DNA from: Rhizobium sp. FKL33
Lineage (GTDB): Bacteria > Pseudomonadota > Alphaproteobacteria > Rhizobiales > Rhizobiaceae
Assembly (NCBI RefSeq): GCF_005222915.1
Contig: NZ_STFX01000019.1
Span: forward strand, 1 to 64,000
Direction of reading: 5' to 3'
DNA: 64,000 bases
Shown here: positions 41,427 to 50,363 of the stretch, piece by piece
Numbering within the stretch: position 1 is the stretch's first letter
How the letters are laid out: the number at the start of each line of letters is the position of its first letter
Notes under the pieces: model-generated
The model's database searches: none
Seen by the model: only the letters and a program-made list of their open reading frames with translations
Told to the model about the DNA's origin: nothing
Position numbers and translations under genes: made by a program

Positions 41427-42341
41427 TTATCGCACCGCAGCGTCGACCTCTTCGGCCAGACGATCCGGTTTGGCGATTGACGACGGCGCTGCGACGAACC
41501 AGGACAGGCCGTCGCGCATGCCGGCCAGCAGCGTTACGCCGCCTTCGGTGATCCGCGTCGGATCTGTCTTGCCTTCGCTGAAATAGACGCCGACCCGTTG
41601 GTTGCTCTCGTTGCGGTAATAGAGCGCCGCTGCCGGCTTGCCGGAGATGACGACCAGGCGTCCGCCTTCAAATGTCAGGCCGTCAGCGGTCAGGTCGGGC
41701 ACGACGAAGGCGACATGCGCGCTGTCGCGAAGCCAGTCGGTGAGCACGCCGAGTTCGGCGGCCGGAATTTCCGCCGCCCGGCTCTTTTGGGCTGCATAGA
41801 CCGAATGCACGGCGAGCACATCGCGCGCGCCCACCAGTCTGCCGCTCGGCGCCGAGCCGCTGGCGCCGACGGTGAAGCTGCGGGTCTGCCCCCCGACGGA
41901 GAGCGTTGCCGGGGCTTTCGCATCGCTCGGGGCTTCCGCTGCGACTTCCCGCTGTGGTTCGTATTGGCGGCCCACGGTGTAGCCCGCATAACCGCCGCCC
42001 AGCAACAGCAAGGCCGAAGCGGCGATCGCCTGGGGGATCTGTCCGAAGAACCATCCGCGTCCGGCGCGAGCCATCAGCGGCGCCGAGGGCTGGTTCGTTT
42101 CGCCCTGGCCGGCGGCGTCCTTGATCGCGCGGGCAAGATGCAGCGGAGCGGGCTCGCGCAGCAGCGCGTCGAACAACTGATCGCCATGGGCGGAGCCGGC
42201 CTTCAGCCGCTCCAGCAGCGCCCGCGCTTCGGCGTCGGTCGCAAGCCGGGCTTCGATTTTGCCAGCGGCGGCTTCGTCCAACTCGCCATCGAGATAGGCC
42301 GACAGCAGCACATCGAGCGGCAGATCGTCGAGGTTTTCCAT
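41427..42341 (-). CDS. Membrane anti-sigma factor
   Basis: A 304-residue protein of the anti-ECF sigma type. The N-terminal 60 residues (LSAYLDGELDEAAAGKIEARLATDAEARALLERLKAGS) bind the sigma factor, a transmembrane segment lies at about 103-124 (IAASALLLLGGGYAGYTVG), and the periplasmic part of about 175 residues could sense envelope stress or redox state. No zinc-binding HxxxCxxC is present. Gene order sigma then anti-sigma; ATG follows the sigma stop by one base (TGACATG). Confidence 0.85.
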   Translation of the reverse strand: MENLDDLPLDVLLSAYLDGELDEAAAGKIEARLATDAEARALLERLKAGSAHGDQLFDALLREPAPLHLARAIKDAAGQGETNQPSAPLMARAGRGWFFGQIPQAIAASALLLLGGGYAGYTVGRQYEPQREVAAEAPSDAKAPATLSVGGQTRSFTVGASGSAPSGRLVGARDVLAVHSVYAAQKSRAAEIPAAELGVLTDWLRDSAHVAFVVPDLTADGLTFEGGRLVVISGKPAAALYYRNESNQRVGVYFSEGKTDPTRITEGGVTLLAGMRDGLSWFVAAPSSIAKPDRLAEEVDAAVR

Positions 42342-42342
42342 G

Positions 42343-42861
42343 TCAGGCCCTCGCTTCCTGTGCGCCCTCGATCATCGCGGCGAGGCGGAGACGGGCGGTA
42401 GACAGCCGGCTCATCACCGTGCCGATGGGAATGCCGAGAATATCGGCGGCTTCGCGATAGGAATGACCTTCGACATTGACGAGCAGGAACACCGACGACA
42501 GGCCCTCGGGCATGGACAGGATCATCTGATGGACCTGAGAGGCATAGATCGCCTTTTCTGCGCTGGGGCCGATCGACAATTCGTCCTGTTCCGTGGCGTC
42601 GACCACGCCGGCGCCGGTGCGCACCTTGCGCTTTCTGATTTCGTCGACCCAGAGATTGCGCGTCATCGCATAGACCCAACTGTCCAGCCGTCCCTCTCCG
42701 TTCCAGAGATGGCATCTGGTGATCGCCCGCTCGCAGGCTTCCTGCACCAGATCATCCGCGTCCGATGCGTTTCTCGTGAGCGTCATGGCGAATCGTCGGA
42801 GTTTCGGCAGCAAGCCTACCAACTCCAGGCCGATACGCTCCGCCTTGGCTTGATCCCTCAT
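42343..42861 (-). CDS. ECF-type RNA polymerase sigma factor
   Basis: A 172-residue sigma factor with regions 2 and 4 only. Region 2: LLPKLRRFAMTLTRNASDADDLVQEACERAITR and RLDSWVYAMTRNLWVDEIRKRK. Region 4: MILSMPEGLSSVFLLVNVEGHSYREAADILGIPIGTVMSRLSTARLRLAAMI. It is kept inactive by the next gene's product. It is not EcfG: there is no PhyR/NepR pair nearby. TATAGT upstream could be part of its promoter, but an ECF autoregulatory motif was not identified. Confidence 0.92.
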   Translation of the reverse strand: MRDQAKAERIGLELVGLLPKLRRFAMTLTRNASDADDLVQEACERAITRCHLWNGEGRLDSWVYAMTRNLWVDEIRKRKVRTGAGVVDATEQDELSIGPSAEKAIYASQVHQMILSMPEGLSSVFLLVNVEGHSYREAADILGIPIGTVMSRLSTARLRLAAMIEGAQEARA

Positions 42862-42990
42862 GACCCCCGCATCACCCTGACGTCCGCTCCGGCCCGATTA
42901 TTCGCACTATACCCAAAAATGACCGGCAAAGCCGTACCATGCCGACCGAGGATATGAAACAGAATCCGTTTTTTCGCAATCGCCGCAAAC

Positions 42991-43028
42991 AAAATCGCTC
43001 CGCGGGGCGGTGACGCCGGGCGGAGCGA
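42991..43028 (-). terminator. Terminator of the TPR gene
   Basis: On the minus strand TCGCTCCGC pairs with GCGGAGCGA (9 bp, 16-base loop) followed by TTTTGTTT, 21 bp past the TPR stop. Good intrinsic terminator. Confidence 0.8.
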
Positions 43029-43048
43029 AACGATGCTTCAGGCAGATA

Positions 43049-43621
43049 TCAATAGGTTGCAGAGCCCTTCAGCGCATCATAAAGCGAGGAATAGGCGTAT
43101 GTGTCGCGACCGCCGCGATCGCGAATTTCGACGAGCTGGGCGCGGGCGCCCTCGACATCGCCCTGCAAAAGCAGGCCCTGGCCGTAATAGGACCGCGCCA
43201 GAAGATAATTCGCGTCCTTGGCGAGCGCTTTGCGGTAGTAGCTCATGCCGATTTCGACATTTCCCGCCTTGCGGTTGGCGAAGCCGAGATAGTTGAGGAT
43301 ACGCGGATCATCTTGATTGCGGGCGAGCCTCAAGACGCGGATCGCATTGTCATACTGGCCGGCATAGGCCAATTCGCGGGCGGCGCGGTAGAGCTGGTCG
43401 TCGTTGAAGCCGCTTTTTTGCGGATCGACGCATTCTTTTTTCTTTTCGTCCCACACTTTGCCATCTTTGCATTCCTGTGTGGTCTTGGTCGCCTCGGGAG
43501 GCTGGCCATCGTCCGATCCCGCCGCGCGGGCCCCGGTCATTGTCGCAGAGCTGATAAGAACAGTGAGTAAGAGGGAACAAAGGCCGTGCTTGGCGAAGAG
43601 CGGTGGGTGCATGGCGGGCAT
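43049..43621 (-). CDS. Exported TPR-repeat protein
   Basis: A 190-residue protein with a signal peptide (GLCSLLLTVLISSATMTGARA), a short Cys/Lys-rich region (ECKDGKVWDEKKKECVDP) and about three TPR repeats (LYRAARELAYAGQYDNAIRVLRLARNQ, ILNYLGFANRKAGNVEIGMSYYRKALAKD, LARSYYGQGLLLQGDVEGARAQL). TPRs mediate protein assembly, so this is probably a periplasmic adaptor. GGAGG precedes ATG. Divergent from a TetR regulator, with a possible operator in between. Confidence 0.85.
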   Translation of the reverse strand: MPAMHPPLFAKHGLCSLLLTVLISSATMTGARAAGSDDGQPPEATKTTQECKDGKVWDEKKKECVDPQKSGFNDDQLYRAARELAYAGQYDNAIRVLRLARNQDDPRILNYLGFANRKAGNVEIGMSYYRKALAKDANYLLARSYYGQGLLLQGDVEGARAQLVEIRDRGGRDTYAYSSLYDALKGSATY

Positions 43622-43708
43622 CGGGTAAACCTCCGTTGAACGGTTCCTTGTACGTGCAAAGCCCGGCTTGCGACAGTTAGTTACAAAAATTTGATTATAG
43701 CAACATAA

Positions 43709-43727
43709 CTTTGCTTGCTAAGTAAAG
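43709..43727. promoter_or_regulatory. Imperfect palindrome in the TPR/TetR intergenic region
   Basis: CTTTGCTT and AAGTAAAG (one mismatch) flank GCT, a 19-bp imperfect palindrome 82 bp before the TPR start. It could be the operator of the divergent TetR-type repressor, but this is inferred from position only. On the minus strand a TATAAT lies 15 bp downstream of the palindrome, at 43693-43698. Confidence 0.4.
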
Positions 43728-43780
43728 CCTCCGGAGTCATATGAGAAGCATGCTAATCAATCTGGCTGGAGAAATAGACA

Positions 43781-44470
43781 TTGCTGCTGCAGGCTGAAAC
43801 CCACCGTTCGGACAAGCCGATTTCCGGAGCGGAAGTGACTCGCGTATCGCTTCTGGAGGCGGCGATTCGACTGTTCGGCGAACATGGCTATGACGCTGTT
43901 TCCACACGTGATATTGCCGATTTCGCCGCCGCCAATATCGGATCCATCGCCTATCATTTCGGCGGAAAGCCCGGTCTGCGCCTGGCTTGCGCCGATCACG
44001 TGATCGAACTCGTTCGCAACGAGCTCGGCATGAATTTCAAGCGCCCGCTGCCGCCGATGACCCCCGACGTCGCGGAAATGACCCTCGTCAACACCATGAA
44101 CACCTTCATCCGTTTCTGGGTCGCCAATCCCGGGATGCGACATGCGGTGGTGTTCATGGCGCGCGAAATGCTCAATCCCGGCGAAGTCTCGGATCTGATC
44201 TACAAGAACTGGATGCGTCCGATGCATGAGCGTTTCTGCGCCATGTTCTCGGCGATCACCGGCATGGATGCCGAGTCGGAGCGTCTCAAGGTCATCGTCT
44301 TCTCGATGACCGGCAGCGCTTTCCATTACCGCATCGCCATGCCGTTCGTGCAGCGCCGCCTGGAATGGGACGTGATGAGCGACAAGGAAGTCGATCGCCT
44401 GTGCGATCATCTGGTCCAGGAAGTTCGCGATCTCATCGATGCGCATAAACCGCGCCGACACCTGTCCTGA
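43781..44470 (+). CDS. TetR-family regulator (CerR-like C-terminus)
   Basis: A 229-residue repressor. N-terminal TetR helix-turn-helix: LLEAAIRLFGEHGYDAVSTRDIADFAAANIGSIAYHFGGKPGLR, with the typical recognition helix. The C-terminal domain (RFWVANPGMRHAVVFMAREMLNPG, FHYRIAMPFVQRRLEWD) matches the CerR/DUF1956 group. TTG at 43781 is the best start (GGAGAA 8 bases upstream). It is divergent from the TPR gene; its own or that gene's expression is the likely target. Confidence 0.82.
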   Translation: MLLQAETHRSDKPISGAEVTRVSLLEAAIRLFGEHGYDAVSTRDIADFAAANIGSIAYHFGGKPGLRLACADHVIELVRNELGMNFKRPLPPMTPDVAEMTLVNTMNTFIRFWVANPGMRHAVVFMAREMLNPGEVSDLIYKNWMRPMHERFCAMFSAITGMDAESERLKVIVFSMTGSAFHYRIAMPFVQRRLEWDVMSDKEVDRLCDHLVQEVRDLIDAHKPRRHLS

Positions 44471-44477
44471 TCACCCC

Positions 44478-45413
44478 TCAGCGTCGACGGAGGCGCCTCT
44501 TTTCGGGGGCCGCCGGCGCTGAAAGAACAGCGGAATGCGCCAGCGCAAAGCCATCCGACGCCTCGTTCAGCCGATGCTGTTGATGCTCGATGCGCCAGTC
44601 GCCCGGTTCTCCCGAAATCTGGAAGAGATTGTAGGCCGCCGGCGGCTTATGGCCGCCATGGCCTTGGCTCGCCGAGGCGACGCCCACCACCGGCACCGAC
44701 GCGCCGCTCGGACCGGGCAGCCAATAGAGCGTGTTGAGATGGGTGTGGCCATGCAGCACGAGCTCCGCCCCGCCGAGATGCAGGGCGGCGGCGAAACGCC
44801 TGATGCCGATCATCCGCTTGTAATTGGCGGTCGCGCCGCGAATGGGCGGATGATGGATCATCACGATGCGAAACAGCCCTTGTTCGCCTAGCTTTCGCGC
44901 CACATTGGCGAAACGCCGCGCCTGACCGGCGCCGAAATAGCCCGAAGCCATGAAGGGCGGGGTGGCGGTCGCCGTCGACAGCCCGATAATGGCGAGCTTT
45001 CCGCGGATGCGCACATAGGGAAAATCATGGTCGTCGAGACGGCCTTCATCGCCGGTCATCCAGGGTTTCCAGGCGGCATAGGCCCTGTTGATCGCGCCCG
45101 GCACATAGGCGTCGTGATTGCCTGGGACCACCGAGACCAGCGACGGATCGGCGAAGGACCGGAGCCAGACCTCGGCCGCCTCGATTTCGGTGTTGGTGGC
45201 CAGATTGACGAGATCGCCGGTCAGCGCCACGTGATCGGGGTTCTTGTCGAGCATGTCCTCGATCAGCAGTTCCAGCGTGTTGCCGAAAAGCTGCTTGCGT
45301 CGATTGCGCTGCCAGTTCACATAGCCTGTGACCCGTTTCGACAGAAGTTCCCGGAAGGACATGTCGGGTAGCGGCCCGAGATGGGCGTCGGAGAAATGTG
45401 CGAATGTCATCAT
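44478..45413 (-). CDS. Calcineurin-like metallophosphoesterase
   Basis: A 311-residue enzyme with the full metal-binding set: FSDAHLG (about 6-12), LTGDLVN, VPGNHDAY, MIHHPPI and LHGHTHLN. It resembles the CpdA/DevT group, which includes cyclic-nucleotide phosphodiesterases, but substrate is not set. Tandem ATGATG at 45413 is chosen as the start, where the phosphoesterase fold begins. It is divergent from the Nudix gene with 41 bp between the starts. Confidence 0.92.
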   Translation of the reverse strand: MMTFAHFSDAHLGPLPDMSFRELLSKRVTGYVNWQRNRRKQLFGNTLELLIEDMLDKNPDHVALTGDLVNLATNTEIEAAEVWLRSFADPSLVSVVPGNHDAYVPGAINRAYAAWKPWMTGDEGRLDDHDFPYVRIRGKLAIIGLSTATATPPFMASGYFGAGQARRFANVARKLGEQGLFRIVMIHHPPIRGATANYKRMIGIRRFAAALHLGGAELVLHGHTHLNTLYWLPGPSGASVPVVGVASASQGHGGHKPPAAYNLFQISGEPGDWRIEHQQHRLNEASDGFALAHSAVLSAPAAPEKRRLRRR

Positions 45414-45454
45414 CGGGTTCACGATAGGCCTTGAGGTCTGAAGGAGCAAGCGGC

Positions 45455-45946
45455 GTGGTCGAAGACACAACCCCGGCTGAACTGAGCAAGTTCCGTTATA
45501 AGATTCTCACGCGTCTGGCGCACGCGATCTATCCGTTTATTCAGGGCATGACCATCGGCGTCCGCGCCGCCTGTTTCGATGAACAGGGGCGGATCTTCCT
45601 CGTCAAGCATTCCTATATTCCCGGCTGGCATATGCCGGGCGGCGGCGTGGCGCGCGGCGAGACGGTGCGGCAGGCGCTGGCCAAGGAGTTGCGCGAAGAG
45701 GGCAATCTCGAAGCGATCTCGGCCCCAGAATTGCTGCATGTCTTCTACAACAAGCGCACCTCGAAGCGTGACCACGTCGTGTTCTTCCGCTGTCTGGTGC
45801 GCCAGGCGGCGACGCGGCAGAAGGATTGGGAGATCGTCGAGAGCGGCTTCTTCGCGCTCGATGCGTTGCCGTCAGATGTCACCTCGGCAACGCGCCGGCG
45901 GTTGCGTGAACTCGCCGGCGAAGCCCCGTTCGACGATCTCTGGTGA
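45455..45946 (+). CDS. Nudix hydrolase
   Basis: A 163-residue Nudix enzyme. The Nudix box reads GGGVARGETVRQALAKELREEGNL, i.e. GX5EX7REUXEEXGU intact. It hydrolyses a nucleoside diphosphate linked to another moiety; the substrate is unknown. GTG 45455 is chosen because AAGGAG is 8 bases upstream; the earlier TTG is not supported. The stop is adjacent to the convergent glutathionyl-hydroquinone reductase gene with no intergenic DNA between them. Confidence 0.9.
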   Translation: MVEDTTPAELSKFRYKILTRLAHAIYPFIQGMTIGVRAACFDEQGRIFLVKHSYIPGWHMPGGGVARGETVRQALAKELREEGNLEAISAPELLHVFYNKRTSKRDHVVFFRCLVRQAATRQKDWEIVESGFFALDALPSDVTSATRRRLRELAGEAPFDDLW

Positions 45947-46900
45947 TCAGCCGAGATCAAGTTTCGGCCCCACGGGCACGATGCCGGTGGGATTGATAGT
46001 GCGGTGACTGCCGTAATAATGGCCCTTGATATGGGTGAAATCGACGGTGTCGCGAATGCCGGGATGGGCGTAGAGCCGCTTCAGATAGGCCTGCAGATTG
46101 GGATAATCCGCGATCCGACGCAGATTGCACTTGAAGTGGCCGACATAGACGGGGTCAAACCGGATCAGCGTGGTGAACAGCCGCCAGTCGGCCTCGGTCA
46201 GCCGCTCGCCGAACAGATAGGATTTGCCTGCGAGCCGCGCCTCGATCTGGTCGAGCGCCGAAAACAGTCGGTCGAAATTCTCCGCATAGGCGTCCTGGGT
46301 GGTCGCGAAGCCGCATTTGTAGACGCCGTTGTTGATGTTGTCATAGACGAAGGCGTTCAGCGTATCGATGTCGGACTGGAGATCCTCCGGATAGAAATCC
46401 TGGGTGTCGTCTGTGATGCCGTCGAAAGCCGCGTTGAACATGCGGATGATCTCGGCGGATTCATTGGAGACGATGGTGTTCTCCTGCTTGTCCCACAACA
46501 CCGGCACCGTGACGCGGCCCGAATATTTGGCGTCTGCCCAGACATAGATGTCTGCGAGGGTTTTAGCACCGAACAGGGCGTCGCCGGTCGCGCCTTCTCC
46601 CTCGTCGAACACCCAGCCCTTTTCCAGCATCAGGTAATGCACGATGGAAACTGAGATGTGGTCCTCCAGCTTTTTTAGCTTGCGGAAGATCAGCGTGCGA
46701 TGCGCCCAGGGACAGGCGAGCGACACATAGAGATGATAGCGGCCGCTCTCGGCCTTGAATCCGCCTTTGCCCGCCGGACCGGCTGCGCCGTCCTTCGTGA
46801 CGAAATTGCGGAATTGCGAGGCGGAGCGAACGAACTGCCCCTTGCTCGACTTCGTGTCGTACCACACGTCATGCCAGACGCCGTCCACCAACATGCCCAT
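45947..46900 (-). CDS. Glutathionyl-hydroquinone reductase
   Basis: A 317-residue omega/xi-class glutathione transferase that reduces glutathionyl-hydroquinones (PcpF/YqjG group). LACPWAHRTLIFRKLK holds the catalytic Cys, and VPVLWDKQENTIVSNESAEIIRMF is the glutathione site. The C-terminal helical domain includes LFGERLTEADWRLFTTLIRFDPVY. ATG 46900 has AGGAGA 7 bases upstream; the open frame beyond is not homologous. Single gene. Confidence 0.94.
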   Translation of the reverse strand: MGMLVDGVWHDVWYDTKSSKGQFVRSASQFRNFVTKDGAAGPAGKGGFKAESGRYHLYVSLACPWAHRTLIFRKLKKLEDHISVSIVHYLMLEKGWVFDEGEGATGDALFGAKTLADIYVWADAKYSGRVTVPVLWDKQENTIVSNESAEIIRMFNAAFDGITDDTQDFYPEDLQSDIDTLNAFVYDNINNGVYKCGFATTQDAYAENFDRLFSALDQIEARLAGKSYLFGERLTEADWRLFTTLIRFDPVYVGHFKCNLRRIADYPNLQAYLKRLYAHPGIRDTVDFTHIKGHYYGSHRTINPTGIVPVGPKLDLG

Positions 46901-47153
46901 CGCTGTTCTCCTGAAACCGTGAGCCCTATGTCGCAACTTCAGCCCGACATTTCGAGCGCTAAATGCTGAACGCTGCGTTTTGGCTCTTGGCGAGCGAAAA
47001 ATTTCCTGCTATCCGCCCTGTCGATTATCAAATCTGGAGCCCTTACAGGCCATGACGCTGCTGCGACGACTGCGATGAAGCTATTCCTCCCGACCGGGCC
47101 GACCGGACGGGGCCTTCACGCCATCGTCGATTTATACAAGCAGCAGATTCTCC

Positions 47154-47657
47154 ATGAAAAAGCATGACCTCGTCTATCTGACGGAAGACGCAACGCATCA
47201 CGACGCCATCGAACTGATCAACGAGGAAGCTTTCGGCCCCGGCCGGTTCGTCCGCGCCGCCGCGCGCATCCGCGAGCAGGGCCCGCACGATCATTCGCTG
47301 TCCTATATCTGCGCCGATCGCGGCGAGACGATCGCCTCGGTGCGGATGACGCCGGTCGTCGCCGGCGACGTCAAGGGCCATCTGCTCGGACCGCTCGCCG
47401 TCCGTCCCTCGTACAAGAGCATGGGCATCGGCCGCGAGTTGGTGCGGATCGCCGTCGAAGCCGCCAGGAAGAAGGGCTCGGAAGCAATCATCCTGGTCGG
47501 CGATCCCCCTTATTACATGCCGCTCGGCTTCGAGAAGGTCGCCTATGGCGCGCTCACTTTTCCCGGCCCGGTCGACCCCGCCCGTGTGCTGGTCATCCCC
47601 GCCGGCGCCGATACGCATGATCGGCTGAAGGGCGAGATCAAGTGGCGGGCCGGCTGA
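47154..47657 (+). CDS. GNAT-family N-acetyltransferase
   Basis: A 167-residue acetyltransferase. LLGPLAVRPSYKSMGIGRELVRIAVEAARKKG contains the Q/RxxGxG/A acetyl-CoA loop (YKSMGIGRELV), and GDPPYYMPLGFEKVAYG is typical of the COG3153 subgroup. Substrate unknown. It lies upstream of the HicAB pair on the same strand, 39 bp apart, but is probably a separate unit. Confidence 0.9.
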   Translation: MKKHDLVYLTEDATHHDAIELINEEAFGPGRFVRAAARIREQGPHDHSLSYICADRGETIASVRMTPVVAGDVKGHLLGPLAVRPSYKSMGIGRELVRIAVEAARKKGSEAIILVGDPPYYMPLGFEKVAYGALTFPGPVDPARVLVIPAGADTHDRLKGEIKWRAG

Positions 47658-47696
47658 GGTCGTTGAAATGGCGCCATAATCTGGTATCATTTCCGC

Positions 47697-47951
47697 ATGA
47701 GACGGAGACATCAGGCGGTCCTTGAGAGGCTCTTTGCGCCTCCGGTGTCCGGGACCATCCGGTGGGACGACATAGAAGCTCTGTTCCGGGAACTCGGCGC
47801 CGAGCTGTCCGAGCGGGAAGGGTCGCGCGTTTCTGTCTTCCTGTTCGGTGAGGTCAGGATTTTTCATCGACCGCATCCCTCACCTGACACGGATAAAGGC
47901 GCGGTCGTCTCGATCCGAAAATGGCTCCAACAGCATGGAGTGACGCCATGA
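47697..47951 (+). CDS. hicA: HicA-family toxin
   Basis: An 84-residue double-stranded-RNA-binding-fold toxin. IRWDDIEALFRELGAELSEREGSRVSVFLFGEVRIFHRPHPSPDTDKGAVVSIRKWLQQHGV matches the longer HicA subgroup where the RNase His lies in FHRPHP instead of the classical GSH turn. ATG 47697 is followed by hicB with a 4-nt ATGA overlap. It degrades mRNA when HicB is lost. Confidence 0.88.
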   Translation: MRRRHQAVLERLFAPPVSGTIRWDDIEALFRELGAELSEREGSRVSVFLFGEVRIFHRPHPSPDTDKGAVVSIRKWLQQHGVTP

Positions 47952-48286
47952 AGAACATTCTCGACATAGACGGCTGCAAGGCGGTGATTTCGCTGGATCC
48001 GGACATCGGCCTGTTTCGGGGCGAGTTTCTGGATCTATCAGGCGGCGCGGATTTTTATGCGAAGGATCTCGACGGATTGATGGAGGAGGGGAGGCTCTCT
48101 CTCAAAATCTATCTCGATGACTGTGCAGCGCGCGGCATCGAGCCTTACAAAGCCTATTCCGGACGCTTCAATCTCCGGCTGGACCCAATGCTACATGCCG
48201 CCGCGGCGAGCGCGGCTGCAGCTGAACAAAAAAGTCTGAACGAATGGATCGCGGAAAAAATCCGCGCCGCCGCAGAAGCCGCCTGA
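47948..48286 (+). CDS. hicB: HicB-family antitoxin
   Basis: A 112-residue antitoxin: a partial RNase H fold (DIDGCKAVISLDPDIGLFRGEFLDLSGGADFYAKDLDGLMEEGRLSLKIYLDDCAARGI) followed by a ribbon-helix-helix-type C-terminus (RFNLRLDPMLHAAAASAAAAEQKSLNEWIAEKIRAAA) that should bind the operator. Ends 8 bp before the convergent end of the MoxR/DUF58 operon. Confidence 0.9.
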   Translation: MKNILDIDGCKAVISLDPDIGLFRGEFLDLSGGADFYAKDLDGLMEEGRLSLKIYLDDCAARGIEPYKAYSGRFNLRLDPMLHAAAASAAAAEQKSLNEWIAEKIRAAAEAA

Positions 48287-48293
48287 TCCAACT

Positions 48294-50363
48294 TCAGCGT
48301 CCTTCACGCCACCAGGTCGACCCCAAGGCCAGCGCGAGCAGGCCGAGACCAAGGAAGCCGGCGAAGAGGGGAATGGAGATCACCCCCTTCAGAACGGTCT
48401 CGTCGGTCATGCGGATCACCATCCGGTCGGGATCGGAGATGCGGACATCACCGCGCACGGTGAGGATCTGCGGTAGGGTCACGCCGTCAGCGCCATCGTC
48501 GAGGCGCTTGACGATGCCCTTGCTGGCGGCGGCGAGGGGGGCGAGTTTGTCCGTGGTCGAGATCATCTCCCGGAACTCAGGCGCATCGACCGCGCCGACA
48601 TGAACGAGCGTCTTCAACCCGCCATTGTCGATCTCGTAGAGGCCGTTTCTGGGCGTGCGGAGCGTGGCGCGGAATAGCCCGGGCTCTTCTTCGGTCAGCA
48701 CCGTCTCCTGCCGCACGCCGTCCGGACCGACCGCCACGGCCTTGTCGACCGTCTTCTTGAGGCTCTGTCGGGTGATTTCGATGTCGCGGCCGAGCGAACG
48801 GGCCGTCAACCGCTCTTCCTCGAGCGACGGCTCCTTCATCAGCCAATGGGCGATGCGCCGGTAGAGATCGACATGCGGGCCGCCGCCTTCGAAGCCGCGG
48901 GCCCAGAGCCAGCCTTGATCGGAGAGCAGCATCGCCACGCGGCCCTGATCGACATGCGAGAGGACCAGCAGCGGCGAGCCGTCCGAACCGTTCATCACCA
49001 CCTCGCCCCCGGGCTGGGTGACATTGACCGAGCGGAACCAGCGACCCCAGCGCGGCGGCTCGGCGGCCGAGCCTTCGAGACCACGCGTGACGGGATGGCG
49101 CTTGCCGAGATCCGACAGGCGCGGGAAGAAGGGTTTCTCCAGCATCTGTCCGGTCGGGGCGGCCGGCAGCACGTCGGCGAGCGGCGTATAGGCGATGGAC
49201 TCGGAGCCGGCATGTTCGGGGCCCGACACCAGCAGGATCGCGCCGCCCTGCCGGACATATTGTGCGATGTTGTCGTAATAGAGGATCGGCAGCACGCCGC
49301 GATGCTGGTAGCGGTCGAAGATGATCAGGTCGAATTCGCTGATCTTCTCGACGAACAATTCGCGGGTGGGGAAGGCGATCAGCGACAATTCGTTGATCGG
49401 CGTGCCGTCCTGCTTTTCAGGCGGCCTGAGAATGGTGAAATGCACCAGATCCACCGAGGCGTCGGACTTCAGCAGATTGCGCCAGGCGCGCTCGCCGGCA
49501 TGCGGCTCGCCTGACACCAGCAGCACGCGCAGATTCTCGCGAATGCCATCGATGGTCTGCACCAGGCGATTGTTGACCGGCGTCACTTCGCCCGGAACTT
49601 CGGCGACGGCAACCTCGACGATATTGCCGCCGGCGCGGTCGAGCTTGAAGCGGGCGGTGCGATCCTGGCCGGCGACGGCGGGAATGCGATTGACCACTTC
49701 GCCGTTGACGCTGACGGTGATGTCGGCCGGCTGGGAAATCGGTCTGCCATCGTCGATCACCCGGAGCACCATTTCCTGCTCCTGATTGACGATGCCGAAG
49801 CGCGGGGCCTTGATGACCTGGATGCGGCGATCGAACTCGTCGGCCTTGCCGGTGATCAGTCCATGGACTGGGGCATCGACGCCCTGAAGCCGGTCATCGG
49901 CCGGCAGATCGTGAACCTGACCGTCGGTGACGGCGATCACCGCGCCAAGCCGCGAGGGCGGCACATCTTCGAGCGCGGAGGCGATGTTGCCGAACAGGCG
50001 CGTCGAAGGCGTCTCAGAGCCGTCGTCGCCCGCCGCGTCGATCACCCGCGTCTCGATGCCGGAGAAGCGGCCGAGGGTGGCGCGGAGGTTCGCCACGGCC
50101 TGATCGGTCTGCGCTTTGCGGTTTCCGACCTCCTGGCTCTGGCTGCGGTCCGCAGCGATGGCGACGATGGTCGGCAGAGGCTCGCGCTGCTCGTCGACCA
50201 GAATGGGATTGACGAGCGCGAGCGTGAGCGCCGCGAGCGCGATCGTTCGCAGGATCATGCCGCGCTGGCGTCGGTAGATGCCGAAGACGGCGAGTGCGGC
50301 GGCCATCGCGCCGATGATCGCGATCAGCCAGATCGGCAGGAAGGGGGCGAATGTCAGGCTCAT
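48294..50363 (-). CDS. Membrane protein of MoxR operon with glutamine-amidotransferase-like fold
   Basis: A 689-residue protein with transmembrane helices near the N-terminus (about 8-28 and 38-55) and at the C-terminus (IPLFAGFLGLGLLALALG). The middle has a class I glutamine-amidotransferase-like flavodoxin fold (GAILLVSGPEHAGSES) typical of proteins in MoxR-DUF58-BatA operons, without the catalytic Cys. VAIAADRSQSQE at 68-79 is von Willebrand A-like. Start ATG overlaps the upstream stop by one base (TAATG). Assumed to act with the ATPase in a membrane complex. Confidence 0.8.
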   Translation of the reverse strand: MSLTFAPFLPIWLIAIIGAMAAALAVFGIYRRQRGMILRTIALAALTLALVNPILVDEQREPLPTIVAIAADRSQSQEVGNRKAQTDQAVANLRATLGRFSGIETRVIDAAGDDGSETPSTRLFGNIASALEDVPPSRLGAVIAVTDGQVHDLPADDRLQGVDAPVHGLITGKADEFDRRIQVIKAPRFGIVNQEQEMVLRVIDDGRPISQPADITVSVNGEVVNRIPAVAGQDRTARFKLDRAGGNIVEVAVAEVPGEVTPVNNRLVQTIDGIRENLRVLLVSGEPHAGERAWRNLLKSDASVDLVHFTILRPPEKQDGTPINELSLIAFPTRELFVEKISEFDLIIFDRYQHRGVLPILYYDNIAQYVRQGGAILLVSGPEHAGSESIAYTPLADVLPAAPTGQMLEKPFFPRLSDLGKRHPVTRGLEGSAAEPPRWGRWFRSVNVTQPGGEVVMNGSDGSPLLVLSHVDQGRVAMLLSDQGWLWARGFEGGGPHVDLYRRIAHWLMKEPSLEEERLTARSLGRDIEITRQSLKKTVDKAVAVGPDGVRQETVLTEEEPGLFRATLRTPRNGLYEIDNGGLKTLVHVGAVDAPEFREMISTTDKLAPLAAASKGIVKRLDDGADGVTLPQILTVRGDVRISDPDRMVIRMTDETVLKGVISIPLFAGFLGLGLLALALGSTWWREGR

